From Styela clava (Eukaryota > Chordata > Ascidiacea > Stolidobranchia > Styelidae): a stretch of 64,000 nt of DNA. Made by a program: the position numbers and the translations under genes. Of the stretch, positions 31,404 to 43,170 are shown one piece after another (positions within the stretch are counted from its first letter, which is position 1; each line of letters opens with the position of its first letter). Below the pieces are notes generated by a model. The model searched no databases. It was given only the letters and a program-made list of their open reading frames with translations, and was not told the DNA's origin. The stretch lies in contig NC_135263.1 of the NCBI RefSeq assembly GCF_964204865.1, forward strand, positions 10,275,426 to 10,339,425, given 5' to 3'.

Positions 31404-34400
31404 TACGTTAAATGCAAGAAAAAGCTGTAATTTGTGAAAAAATAACCATCAATGTGTTATCATCAAAATATGACTTCTAGTTTTATTTTTATGCTTCTAG
31501 AAAAGAATATATTTGAAGATTTGTAGGTTTGGTTAATTTTAGGTTGGCAATGAATGTTCATGTTTTTTATTTACATTCTATCAAAAAATGAGGGTTATCG
31601 CATATTTAAAACTAATTCATAAGGAAAGAAAACTCAATCAAGTCAAAAGTGTCCGAGATAGAGGCTCGAAACGAATATAGCAAAGTTTAAATTTGGCCTG
31701 TACGATAACTCATCCCTTTACTAGTCACGGAAAAAATAGCTAATTTGTCAAGTTTTGAACAAAAAAAAAGTACCATAATTAAAAGAGTTTAATAGAGACT
31801 AATGGCTAAAACCGATAAAAATGTACTGGACAATTACAGACAATCTTCTAATCTCTGTACATGATAGTAATTCATTGAAGCTTCTACAATATGACGCTCA
31901 CATTAATATTCATTCATACTGCTTCAAAGCTGAACAGATTTGTTATTAATATTTTGCACAAATTTCTAATTATAACTTTCAATAACATGTCTCGGAAATG
32001 TATTTTTTTGTCGAACTAGATTAAATTTGAACCTCACATGTTGAATAGATGGCCCTATCTAAATTTTGCCTAATTCGGCCCAATAAGGTGGAGTATATCA
32101 TAACATATGTATATTAATGCGAATATTTGCTTAGCAATTTTGCGCGTCGTCATTCAGCATAAACATTCTAAGGTCATATTTCATTTCATAAAGCTTGACC
32201 ACGCTAGATTAGAAAGCATTGCGTTGGAAATGCATGTAGGGCCTACTCGTTCCTAGCCTGTAGTAATTTGAAAATCCGCATTTCGGAGATATAAAATTGA
32301 TTACTCTTATGGAGATTCGTTGTAACAAATTAGATTGGCAGTGCGAAACCCTCTTCGGTCCTCCCAAAAATAGTATATTCTACATATCAATTACGCAATA
32401 TTGCGCAATGAAATGGATTCAAGTCCGACCTCAGCATAAACCTTACCTCTGAAGGCCTGACTATATATGGGGTAAATCTGAGTGTTCCGACAGAACGCAA
32501 ATTTTTTGTTGCCAGAAAATTGTCTTATTCAACTCTTAGAGCGCCAATTTGCAATTCTTCTATCAATACATTTTCAACTTTTAAACGAGGAACATAGAAA
32601 TTGGGACTTGCTATGCGCCAAATTTTTTGAAAAAAAAACGACAAAATGAATGACCCGTTCATCAGTGATATTTTCCGTAAATTTTTGCTATTCCGTAATA
32701 TTTTGATATAAAAAACACATTCAAAATAGTCACAGTTTATCTTATTCTATGTGAAATAGCAGTTTAAATAAAATTTGTCTGTTTGAGTCGGATTAAATTG
32801 TTTATGTTGGAAAAAAGTAGTTTTCTAACGAATGCGTTCCATGTATTTTCAAGACATGTGAATATGTGTGAACTACTCAAAGTTGAAGTAAGGAAGGTTT
32901 GGAAATACTATTGTTGTGGTTGCTGTTGCTGAAAAAAATAGGTTTCTACTTGATCAAACGTTTTAAATATTATAAAGATAGTCAAACCTCCTAAGCTGAA
33001 ATAACAAGTTTGCACTTGATCAATTGTTTTAAATCATTAATTGGTGAAAGAGGGACATATATTTTAGATGACTATTACATTGATTCATTTCACTTTTTTT
33101 CACTGGGTTACCTGTAGCTTTTCAAAGTCAATTGATTTTTGTGAGGCTCGTTTGGAGGACCTTTCACTTTTGCGTCCACGTGCTTGAGTATTCAATTTTT
33201 TTTTTAACATTTTAAAAACATTGGTTGGATGGCTTAGTGGCTAGAGTAGAAAGTTGGTTTTACTATTTCTGTCGCACGACTACTGAATTTTAACGAAGTA
33301 TGAATATGATTTGCGACATCTTGCGGAATCAGTTGAACACAAAATTCATAAAACCGCGTCATAGTTCGTTCCATCGTATTCCAGACCAAGGTTCGAAATA
33401 GATATGATGTTAAATTGAGGAAAAAAGGATATCTTTGATGTGTTAACATTTTTAATGTAATAAAAATTTAACGGTAGAGCTTAATGGTTGGATATATTTC
33501 TTCGCGGTAGCTTCGGAACATCGACAAATTTCGGGTAATTGGATATTTATTGTACCTTATAAAATGTATAATAAATATAAAATTCTTCAATTCTGTGATA
33601 TGATACATATAGAAGTACTTGTTTGGTAAGTTACAATCTTGTCGGTAACCGTAGCGCAAACTTCTGTTGTGTATATTAGGTTTCTCTAAGACGCAATTTC
33701 TCGTTCTGAGTGGGGTTAACGACCCACGTCTTGCTTGAGTTATTATGTCGTTATGTTTCAAAAATATCCAGAAAATCATTACTGATATATTGTTATCTCA
33801 CGCGGTAGGCATAAAACCAGTGACGATATAATATGTCCCCAATTTCTCCCATGAGAAAGGTCATCGTCCTAGATTCCGAATCCCTTATCTGGTGAGGAGT
33901 GTCATAACGTAATACCCGTAATGTCGATGAGGAATGAAGCACGTGCTGTGAAATATATCTCTTAAAAATGACACAAAATTATTTGCATTTTGTGGTATAT
34001 TCTTTATCACATCCAACATCAAACCTTCAAAAAACGAAAATAAGAAATTGATGAATAATCAAATAGTAATTATGCTTTCATTCCTATAACTTTCAATCAT
34101 ATTGTCAAAAACTATCTTTGAAAGCTCTCAGAAGTAATTTAATAGCACTGAAAATAAATATTTTACTTATTAGTTTTAGCAGTTACAAATATTACGTTTC
34201 TCGGTGATGATGATTATTTCTTATGGTTAATGATTGAAAATATCAACAAGACAGTGGAATGAGTATGTATGTATTCAGCGCGAACACAACTTTTAGCTTT
34301 TTTGAAAGAAAAATTCTCACTATTCGTTCCATAATTCTCAGCATTGTATTTGCTGTCTGATATTATTGATATCCAAATTAATGTAAAGTATAAGCAGGGC

Positions 34401-34596
34401 TGCCATCGATATGAAACCAAAAATAAGGACATCAGGGAAGCAATAATAAAATAACAAATAACGAAATGTAACAATAAAAATGTTTCTGTGTCAGTGCGAC
34501 CCGTGTCTAATCCTACTTTGCACTAGAAAAGATTTGCTCCAGCAGTTCTTTATTCCTAGAAACTATCTTTTTCATCTCACTTCTAAGTTGTATATT
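31404..34596. other. Gene-free stretch
   Basis: This is largely AT-rich. At 33223-33245 a string like a tRNA A box (TGGCTTAGTGG) and at about 33390 GGTTCGA occur, but they are too far apart for a tRNA. No exon was recognised. Confidence 0.4.
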
Positions 34597-34604
34597 GATT
34601 CAAG

Positions 34605-34840
34605 GGTGCTCCCGAAGTATGCGAACCAAGATGGCGGACATCGGAACGTAACATGGGTAACAGGTTAGGGTTAGGCGATAATTTCTTTCCAATTTTCATT
34701 ATTTCAGTTCTATTATCAGTTCGAAGACTAGCCAAGAGCCTCCCGTAGTATTTATACTTAAAATTATGGCCTAACCCTAACCTAGTACACATATTACATC
34801 CCGATGTCCGCCATCTTGGTTCGCATACTTCGGGAGCCCC
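34605..34840. mobile_element. MITE with about 36-bp inverted ends and 8-bp target duplication
   Basis: The left end GGTGCTCCCGAAGTATGCGA continues ACCAAGATGGCGGACATCGG. The right end is its near-exact reverse complement, ending TTCGGGAGCCCC, with one mismatch in the outer bases. GATTCAAG flanks it at 34597-34604 and 34841-34848. The interior includes TTAGGGTTAG and CTAACCCTAACC in opposite orientation near the two ends. The 8-bp duplication fits hAT-like transposition. Related sequence occurs at 41750-41853 and 42310-42450. Confidence 0.9.
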
Positions 34841-34848
34841 GATTCAAG

Positions 34849-36369
34849 TTACACAACTGATCTTTGCTGGTAGGCTATTGTTTTGTCATTGTGGCAAATA
34901 ATTTGCTGTTATTGAGTCATGAATGCGCGTAGCAAATAATAAGGTTCTAATATCATTCTTATCAAATCATTTATTCACATTGACCAAACTAAGTACTCGG
35001 TATAAGACCCTCTACACCTGGAATAAGACAAAAAATAAGGACGTTTTCTAGAAATCGGACAAAAATATTTTCTAAGACATGGCAGCCCTGAGTATAAGAC
35101 ATGCTTTTGTAATTTTCTCACATCGGTTGCTTAATTCAAACTAATTAAAACCCCTTCCGATCTACATCAATAGAAACGATTCAATGTTTGAATTAAATCA
35201 GTAATATTTTTTTTATTGAATTAATTGGAAATCTGTTGAAAATTTGTATAATAATTTTTTTTTGCGGATATAATTAGAATAAACTCTCTAGCCTACCCCA
35301 TACCAGTCGGAAGCAGAGTAAAATATTCTGACCAAATTTTTCTCTCATTAAAATTCAATCTCTCATTAAAATTCCAGGAATTACGATCGCGCTAGGAAAC
35401 CACAGCTCTTCTCTTCCAGAGATCAAATGAGAATGTTGCAAAGTTAAAAATAAAATAGCAGATAAGTTGAATGGTAGAATTAGAAGACGCAGTGGATAAC
35501 ACGTATATACTTGTAAGAATAGTAAAAATATACAGACGCAGTTTTTCAATCTTTCGTAAAATTCCAGAAATTGCGATCGCGCTAGAAATCCATAGAATTT
35601 CTCTTCCAGAGATCGAATGAGAATATTACGAAGTTGAAAAAATAGTAGATGAATAGTAGACCTAAAATACACAGTAGAAAACACGTGATGGGCGGGAAAC
35701 AATTTTTAGCTCAGCTCGATTAAGAATAAATAGGGGATGTAGCACTGTCGAAATGTCACCATTCGATTTGTATATCGACTCTAATGTGCGGGACACACCT
35801 AGAATTATATCAAGATAAAGTTACAAATAGTGGTGTCGTTTCCCTTTACGCATGCTATCTAAGAAGAAAAACGAGAAGAAATTTGCCGCATTGGATTTGA
35901 GGTTTTGAAAGCCAGCGCGTATCTAATATATAGGACGTCTTGTACAGCTTTTTCTATTTAGGAAGTAAGTTATAAAGCAATATTTTTTTCTGATTAGCAT
36001 ATAGCAAGTAATTTACTTCAAATTGTTCAAATCTTGTTTATTTGAAATTTATCATCTGGTATTATGCTAGAGGCGTAAACGAGCGTTAAAATAATAAATA
36101 ATAAATAAACTCAAAAAATGATTTCTGGAACCGATTATTCGAAGGAAAAACTCTGTCTCGATCTATTCAATCTTTTTACTACCACCCTGTGTCCTTTTTT
36201 TAATGAACATTTTGCGATGAAACTTGTTGCATAACTCGTAACCAACTTTGCACAAGGTAAAGTTTATAGCATCTTTACTGCTATCGTTGAAAAGAGGGTT
36301 TCGATTGACTAAAAATCAAATTACACTTTAAATATTTTAGTACAAATTATATATTGATATTCTATAAAT
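34849..36369. other. Gene-free stretch with a tandem duplication
   Basis: About 35368-35505 and 35560-35690 are copies of each other (AAAATTCCAGGAATTACGAT versus AAAATTCCAGAAATTGCGAT, then CGCGCTAG, CTCTTCCAGAGATC and ATGAGAAT). The repeat period is about 190 bp. No exon was recognised. Confidence 0.6.
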
Positions 36370-38365
36370 ATGGGAATTCTTCGACTTGGAAGTGGTGGTG
36401 GACTTGTGTTTGCACTTATTTTTGATATTATTGCTCTTTCAACACCTGGATGGATTTATGTGAACCCTTCTTCATGCACAAATTGCGATTATGCTCAAGG
36501 ATTGTTTCAAAATGTTTCCGGAAACACAACAACGGAAAGTAAGCACATATATATATATTTGGAATTGTACGTCATTGTTAAACACTAAAATTGTTTCAGT
36601 TTTAAATGCTTCTTATGCTGGTGAGGAAAGTTTAGTTCATAAAATATGAACTCACTAATCGTGACGACTATGGCTTAGCCTTAGACCCGACTGCCAGTAT
36701 GTATGGTTTCCTGGCTTCGAATGCTGTATAGCCCAAAAAAGCGACATTTGAAAATGTCGTTTTGAAAAAATGAGGAAAACGAATTTTTTTCGATTTTTAA
36801 AAGTAATTTTTATTGGAATACTTTGATAAACATTGCCTAAAATCTTTATCATGGACCAGCTTTTTATCAGCACCTATTTCTTTATAATTTTTTTTATACC
36901 CTTTTTTTTCATATTTCTAAATGTTCCTTTTTGTCTTGAAGCATTTTTCAAATTTTAGGTAAGCAGACATGTTGCTGTTACATTCTGCTCGGTTTTCCAA
37001 GTAAAAGACTAATAGTGTATTCGGAATTGTAGACTCGTCGTGTATTAGTAGGCTTACTCAAGCTTATTAGTGAATTTGGCACTCCGTGCGTGTATCGTTG
37101 CTCAACAATGACGTGTTTTTAGTTATACACTATAAAAGTCGCCCATACTATAGAACGTGATTTGGCATTTATTAATTTACATTTTTTCTTTTTCCAGCAA
37201 TCCGAGGTGATGCAGAAAAGGTTGCCATATCCTTTCAGATAATGGGTGACGTCATACTGATATGTGCAGCCATAGCTTTATGTATTGGCGGTGGAAAAAA
37301 GGGTCAAGAAGTTGTAGGAAAAGTAGGAGGAGTTTTGTCTTTCGTGGCAGGTATGACAACGTTTATGAATTGCATTTATCATTCAGTACAATTGATGATT
37401 TTGACCAAATATGAACAGACGGGATCATGTATTTGATTGTAGATTAGATTTGTTTATTTGTTTATTAACATGGTTGGTATTTTGCAAACTCAAGATTATC
37501 AAGCAACAATTTCAAAACCACTTCAATGCAATAATTGATTTATCGAGTCGAGAATCTCAAACTTCGATTTTCGACTCCTGATTGACATAAATTTCGACTT
37601 TCAGTTCGAGTTAGCAGATGTGACTCTTATAATAAGAGATATTCACTTTCAAAAACCTAAACGTTTGTCAACCTTCATATAATTGACCCCAAATTCCGAC
37701 GACTCTGAATCCAGATTGAAAAAATCCTGAATTCTGAAATTTCGAGACACAGCTAAGACTCCAACTATTGTTGGACACGAAGTGTATCCATGGATCGTTT
37801 AGTTATTATGTTGTTGTTGTTATTCTTTTCTTTGGTGCTGTGAAAAATTGACTTCCTATTCAACTACTGGGCCAATTGCTTTGAATGAGGATTTTAGTTG
37901 TTGAAGATCGTGTTGTCACTAGAGATCTGTTATTTCGCTGTTTAAATTTAATTCCGGAGAACGCCGTTTTTCTTTCCGCCAAGCGTGACGACCGACGTCA
38001 AGGCTGTTCTTCGTTTTGATTTTGTGAACTTGCCACGTTTTCGTATGGGTCGTTACTGGCACTACCGTTAGCTATTGGATTTTCGTTTCCATATATTTGC
38101 ACTCTTGTTTGACTTAGAAGTAGTCACAGCCTCGGTCTATGATAAGCAAGCAGGATGTTATATTCACTTAATTGCCAAACGTTCACATTTTTCACATTTT
38201 TTTCAACCAGGTATATTTATTATGATTGGAGTTGCAAGTTATACCGGACTCTATGCTTCTTTCGTCGAAGAGAAAAACGTCGACTGGGGTTACAGTTTTG
38301 CCTTTGCTTGGACGGCTTCTTGCATTTGTATTATTGCGGCACCCTTAGCATTTATAGATAAATAA
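36370..38365 (+). CDS. Claudin/PMP22-like four-TM protein
   Basis: Three exons: 36370-36538, 37198-37350 and 38211-38365, both introns in phase 1, about 158 residues. The start is MGILRLGSGGGLVFALIF, giving TM1, then TPGWIY, a loop containing CTNC, and QGLF. Exon 2 starts at TIRGDAEKVA (the first codon is split) and contains TM2 and the start of TM3. Exon 3 has GIFIMIGVASYTGLY, DWGYSFAFAW and TM4 ending FIDK. Splice sites are canonical (GAAA|GTAAGC, TTTCCAG, CCAG). It is the cleanest intact member and closest in sequence to the 6148 gene. Intron 2 contains a copy of the GGACACG dispersed repeat. The likely location is the plasma membrane. Confidence 0.9.
37760..38005 (+). repeat. GGACACG dispersed repeat, copy 2
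   Basis: TTGGACACGAAGTGTATCCA is followed by TGGATCGTTTAGTTATTATG, GTTGTTGTT runs, then CCGCCAAGCGTGACGACCGA. It lies in intron 2 of the four-TM gene at 36370-38365. Confidence 0.6.
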
Positions 38366-38484
38366 CTTATAGACAATTGAAAACCAGGAAACACGGATAT
38401 GAATGTTAAAAAAACGACCGTGTTTCGTTGGGCTTAACCTTTTTATGTTATTAAAATTGATTTGTAAATTATTACAGTGACTAC

Positions 38485-38490
38485 AATAAA
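38485..38490 (+). promoter_or_regulatory. Polyadenylation signal AATAAA
   Basis: AATAAA lies 120 nt after the stop at 38365. Confidence 0.55.
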
Positions 38491-38838
38491 TACTTTTTTT
38501 CCAAATTTCTAGACTGTGCTCAAGTACAAAAAATTGTCTCATTTATTTTTTGTATTCCATAGAATTCCAACAATCATTTTACATTACTAGACGCCCTTGT
38601 ACAAGTAATCTTAAAAGTTTAAAGCCCCGTGAAAGACCTCGGTGTATTTATGAACCTACTTAGAGTGGCCCAGTTTCTTTTTATTCACATTAGATTCGTC
38701 TTGCCTGTCGTGGTCGCTTTTCATTTTAACACCATATCTATTTCAATATAAAAAATGCCAATAAAATTTTTTATTAATCAAAGACGGTTCATTAAAACGA
38801 AACGAACTTGTGTTTGATAATCATCATTTTAACTCAAT

Positions 38839-39147
38839 GTTAACATAAAATCTTGGTTGTAATTTTGTATTTGTTGATGTTTTATTACTTGATTTTTTTG
38901 ATCCCTTTTTTTATCAAATTTTGGTAATTATCTGGCCGGAGGTTCTCTATTAATGATTAATGGCAAACAAGGAAAATCCCGTTACTCTATATGTTAACAC
39001 AAAATCTTGGTTGTAATATTGGTTGGTGCTATTTTATATTTGTTAACGATTTAGTACTTGATTTTTTTGATCTATCTTTTATCAAATTTTGGTAAATGTC
39101 TGGCTGGGGATTCTCTATTGATGATTAGGGGCGAATAAGGAAAATCC
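38839..39147 (+). repeat. Tandem duplication, period about 153 bp
   Basis: Unit 1 starts TGTTAACATAAAATCTTGG at 38839 and unit 2 starts TGTTAACACAAAATCTTGG at 38992. Both continue with CTTGATTTTTTTGATC, TTTTATCAAATTTTGGTAA, TCTGGC and GGAAAATCCC. The divergence is moderate. Confidence 0.85.
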
Positions 39148-41678
39148 CTTTGTTTCCAGATAGACACGTCAGTTCAGTGGTAATCAAATTGTCATGATTA
39201 TTTCAGTGTTATTTTTTGTTTTCGAATTTTTTTTTTTGTCAAAGAGGGAAAGAAAAATACATGGCTAGAGCCTTCGATCGGAGTGTGGTGTTTAGCTGTA
39301 ACTGGGATACGAAGATAACTTCACCGATGTGAAGTCAAATTTAAAAACTTGGAAACGTAAAACTTCAAACTTCAAGTCATCAAAACAAGAATTTTAGCCA
39401 ATAATTACCATATCCTATTTATATGTTGATGTTTTTTTTCAAATCAATTTTCAAAAAATAAAAAAATAAAAAATTATATTTGGAAGCAATGATAAATAAA
39501 CGTCCACAAATAAACATAATAAAAGTTTGATTTGGTCTAGGTAATTTCATTAATGTTGTATTGTGAGACGATATGATTCATGGCTAATAATTAAAATTTG
39601 AAACTGAAATAGTATATCGCATTATTTGGATTCATATAACGAAACTAATTAAGCATTGGACTGAGTGAAAAGCATTGGCGCAAGATCATACTTTGAACAG
39701 AGCATACTGGATTAAAGAGTAGAAGATAACCCTATTCATTTATTACAAATATCCACCAAACATTCTGAATTCATTACTCAGTCACATTGCGGAATTCAGA
39801 GAGTAAATACATGTTTGACTAAGAGATGTTAAACATGGGATATGTATGTCAATAAAATTATAAGCTAATGGTAACCCCGGCATCCATTTCTGAGATTTAC
39901 ATTTGTTAAAGGGATCATAACATATTCCCAGATATTTTAAAGAGTCTATCAAAAATGGACTATCGATGTAACCTTCCTTTAATTCTAACCATATTATTGC
40001 TTTATACCAAGCATTTAAGTGGAATACACGTGGATTGAAGAAATATTTTGTGATCTCAATTTTATTCCTTTCACTAAAAGAAAATTTGCTACTACTTGCG
40101 GCCCTAACTAACGCGGAGCCCTGTGTGAAACTAATTGGGGGATCGCTTATTTTAAGTCGGGGTAGAGATAATAACTAATTCATTAATTTTTTAATGAATT
40201 AAGTAAATTCAATAATTCACACTTAGAATGTGCATGGGGCCTAAGAAAGGGAGGGTCTCCCTGCGGCCGCCTAGGTCAAAGTGATCTAAAGACAATAGCA
40301 ATTATGTTTCCCCGACTATTGACTCCAGAAAATTCTTCCTATACTTTACCATTAGAAAATTATTGATGCCCATATTGGAAGTGTTTCTCGAGTCGAAGCT
40401 TACAAACATGTTTACATGTTCATAACCATCATTATGATTTGAAATATATAATCATCTGTCATTTTTATCACCTCAAAAAGCAACGAAACCGCGGAAGCCA
40501 GAATGGCTATTGATTATCTGAATATTATTTGCATTTGATCGGATCAAACGTATGCCACGTGGTGGCGCAATACACATAAATATAGAAAAATTTGAAATAT
40601 CAATCGAATATCGGAATTTGAAGAAAAAGAAGTAATAGACTTTTAACCATATTCAAAGTACAAAAAATTTGCAAACAATTTTTTCACTAGTTTCGAAAAA
40701 AAAATCTTTCCCTACAACAAATGTCACCCACCCCAACAATAACAACAACAATTAAGCAAAACAATTCCTATGAGCACTTCGAGCGCAAAAACGTATTTTG
40801 AAATAATACCAAAATCAAGATATTAATAACACTAATTAAATATGCCTGAAATGGGCCCCTCAGTGCAGTTAATTTCAACAACATTTTTATTCAGATTAGT
40901 TCAAATCAAGGTCGCTATCTATATACTAAAAGTGGAGCGTATATTTACTGCAGAACAGCACGGACAACTAGCTAAATTTACAGTACTGGTCCTTTGTCAT
41001 GGAAGTTCAAAACACTGTTGCCTTTCGTCGTTCCACTCGAGCGGCGAAGACGAATGTGATGATTTTTGTTGTTTATTATGATAAAACACTTTCTGGAAAG
41101 ACTTTCTGGAAAGAGCTGGAATGCTTTCAATACAAAAGTAACGAGATATTCTTATATATATATATACCTGTAAAACTATTGTTCTGATTGTTGGTACAAT
41201 AAGGTGTATGCCTAGATCGAAAACTAGATTTCCATCAAAGTAAACATACGGGTATATAGATATTATATTATACGTAAACCTAGTATGCAAAATACTTCCG
41301 CGTCATTGCATCTGAATATGTTTTGATCGGTTATTTAAACAAAGTCACTTTAAAGAAACGCTATCGTAAAACATACATGAGATTGAAAGCAAACGAATTG
41401 TAAAGACCGTTATAATTTTCAAGCAACATAACCTAAATATCATACTCATTGGTACAATATATATCTCAACAGTACACCTATGGTTTTCTATTAAAAAGCA
41501 CATCTTCACCCGTTTAGTTTACATTAATGAGACTAATCATTTCCTGAAAAAAAAAAATTTGTATTCGGTCATAATTATTATAATTCTTCTTAATCTTCTA
41601 TGTTCTTCTAAAGAAACCCTATGCATATATCTTGGACTCACGCGTAAAAAGTCAGTGTATAATAATAGGGTGTGTTGA
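39148..41678. other. Gene-free AT-rich stretch
   Basis: I recognise no exon. A short palindrome, AATTCATTAA / TTAATGAATT, lies at about 40177-40202, next to GC-rich transposon-like strings (40230-40280). Confidence 0.4.
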
Positions 41679-41922
41679 GTGTAAATTTGTAATTAATTTT
41701 GTCTAAATGTACTTCATTGTTTAGTAGTTTTAGCATAAAAAATTTGGTACTCCTGGAGTATGCGAACCAAGATGTCGCATAACCTGAACCCTAACCTGGT
41801 ACACAACCTGAGTTCAGGTTGTGCGCCATATTGTTGCGCATACTTCAGGAGGTCCAAATTTTTTATGCTAAAACTACTAAACAATGAAGTACATTTAGAC
41901 AAAATTAATTACAAATTTACAC
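41679..41922. repeat. 244-bp near-perfect palindrome around a MITE fragment
   Basis: The left arm 41679-41764 and right arm 41837-41922 are 86 bp each and reverse complementary with about 3 mismatches, separated by a 72-bp loop. The inner part of each arm (GGAGTATGCG / CGCATACTTC) is the inverted end of the MITE family at 34605-34840. The outer roughly 60 bp (AATTTTGTCTAAATGTACTT, CATTGTTTAGTAGTTTTAGC) is host flank that has been copied in inverted orientation. Confidence 0.9.
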
Positions 41923-43170
41923 AAAAAGTACATTCTGGTATAAAACCTTATAGAACCATAAAATCATAAGCTCCTGTATTACTGCATTATTTGTGATGAA
42001 CAACAATAGTTTTTCCAATAACAATGTTCTTAGATCAACCAAGATAAATTATTTGGCAGAGAGAGCAAAGTTCATTGAATTCGTATTGAGTCTAATTTCT
42101 AAGCTATTCAGAATCCCATGCATCAGAAACGAGTGAGGAAACTTTTACTTTCCTATGATGTTTGAGATTGAGATTTATTTCGATCCTCGGCGTTTTGGAT
42201 AGGTAATTATATCTTTACAGGTAAAGATGAACTTGAAAGTTTTCTTCATTTTTGCAAAAATATACTTTTTATTTAACAGTGCGGTTTTGAAATAACATTG
42301 AAGTAACCTTCGTATAAGATAAAGCGGTACTCCCGTAGTATAGGAACCAGGTCAGGGTTAGGCCATAATTTTATTTCAATTTTCCTTATTTTAGTTCTAT
42401 TACGAGTTCGGGGACTGTCTATGTTAGCCAAGTGAATATACCCCCTGCCCATATGCTTCAGTCCCTTTACACAACTTGATGTAAAGTAGACGAACAAAAT
42501 TAGTTACCTGCATATTGATACATACACTTCTGGAGCGTTAATAAAACAATAGAGTTTGAAATAGTAAAAACAACGCTCGTTGCTATAGAATTCCTTAGAA
42601 ACGACTGGTCGTGAATCCCGGTTGCTAAGATATTGCTGTGAAAATATCAAAATGTCTTTTGTGATGAACTCGTTGAAAATGTTTGAAAGCATTTTTTAAA
42701 AGAGACACGTAAAGCAAATAATAAACATAGGGTTGTATTTTTATATGCAAAAAGGATTATCCGGAAACTCCGAATCTGAAGCCACGCGGGGTTTTGTCAA
42801 TATTCTGATGGTTTTGAGAGGAGCTATAAACCGAGCATAACCTTTCAATTCTTTTGTTGAAGATAAAGAGAATGACGAAGTTTGTTATAGAAAGACGACG
42901 AAATATTTGAATTGTTGCAGTTCGATATCTTTTTCCTTCAGGTAACGATGATTTTTCCATCGATGTATCTGATCAAAATATTAAAACTATCCATAATTGT
43001 ATAGATGTGGTGTGAGTTGTTAGTACAGTATGTTTACTGATATTCGTTTGGCATTTTGCGTTTAGCTTTTTAATTTTATCGGAGAAAACACTTTTGAAAT
43101 ACAATTTCTCAATAAATTAGTAATTAGAGATACTAATACATTTAGACAATATATTTTTCATTTTGGCACA
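41923..43170. other. Gene-free stretch with a MITE fragment
   Basis: At about 42310-42450, GGTACTCCCGTAGTATAGGA, CAGGGTTAGGCCATAATTTT and TAGTTCTATTACGAGTTCG match the 34605-34840 MITE family in part. Otherwise there is nothing recognised. Confidence 0.5.

Noticed and set aside
33223-33400. tRNA gene (GGATGGCTTAGTGGCTAGAG and a distant GGTTCGA)
   Set aside because: The A-box and B-box-like strings are about 160 nt apart and no cloverleaf can be drawn.
34665-34676. Interstitial telomere repeat
   Set aside because: Only about two TTAGGG-like units are present and they are part of the MITE interior.
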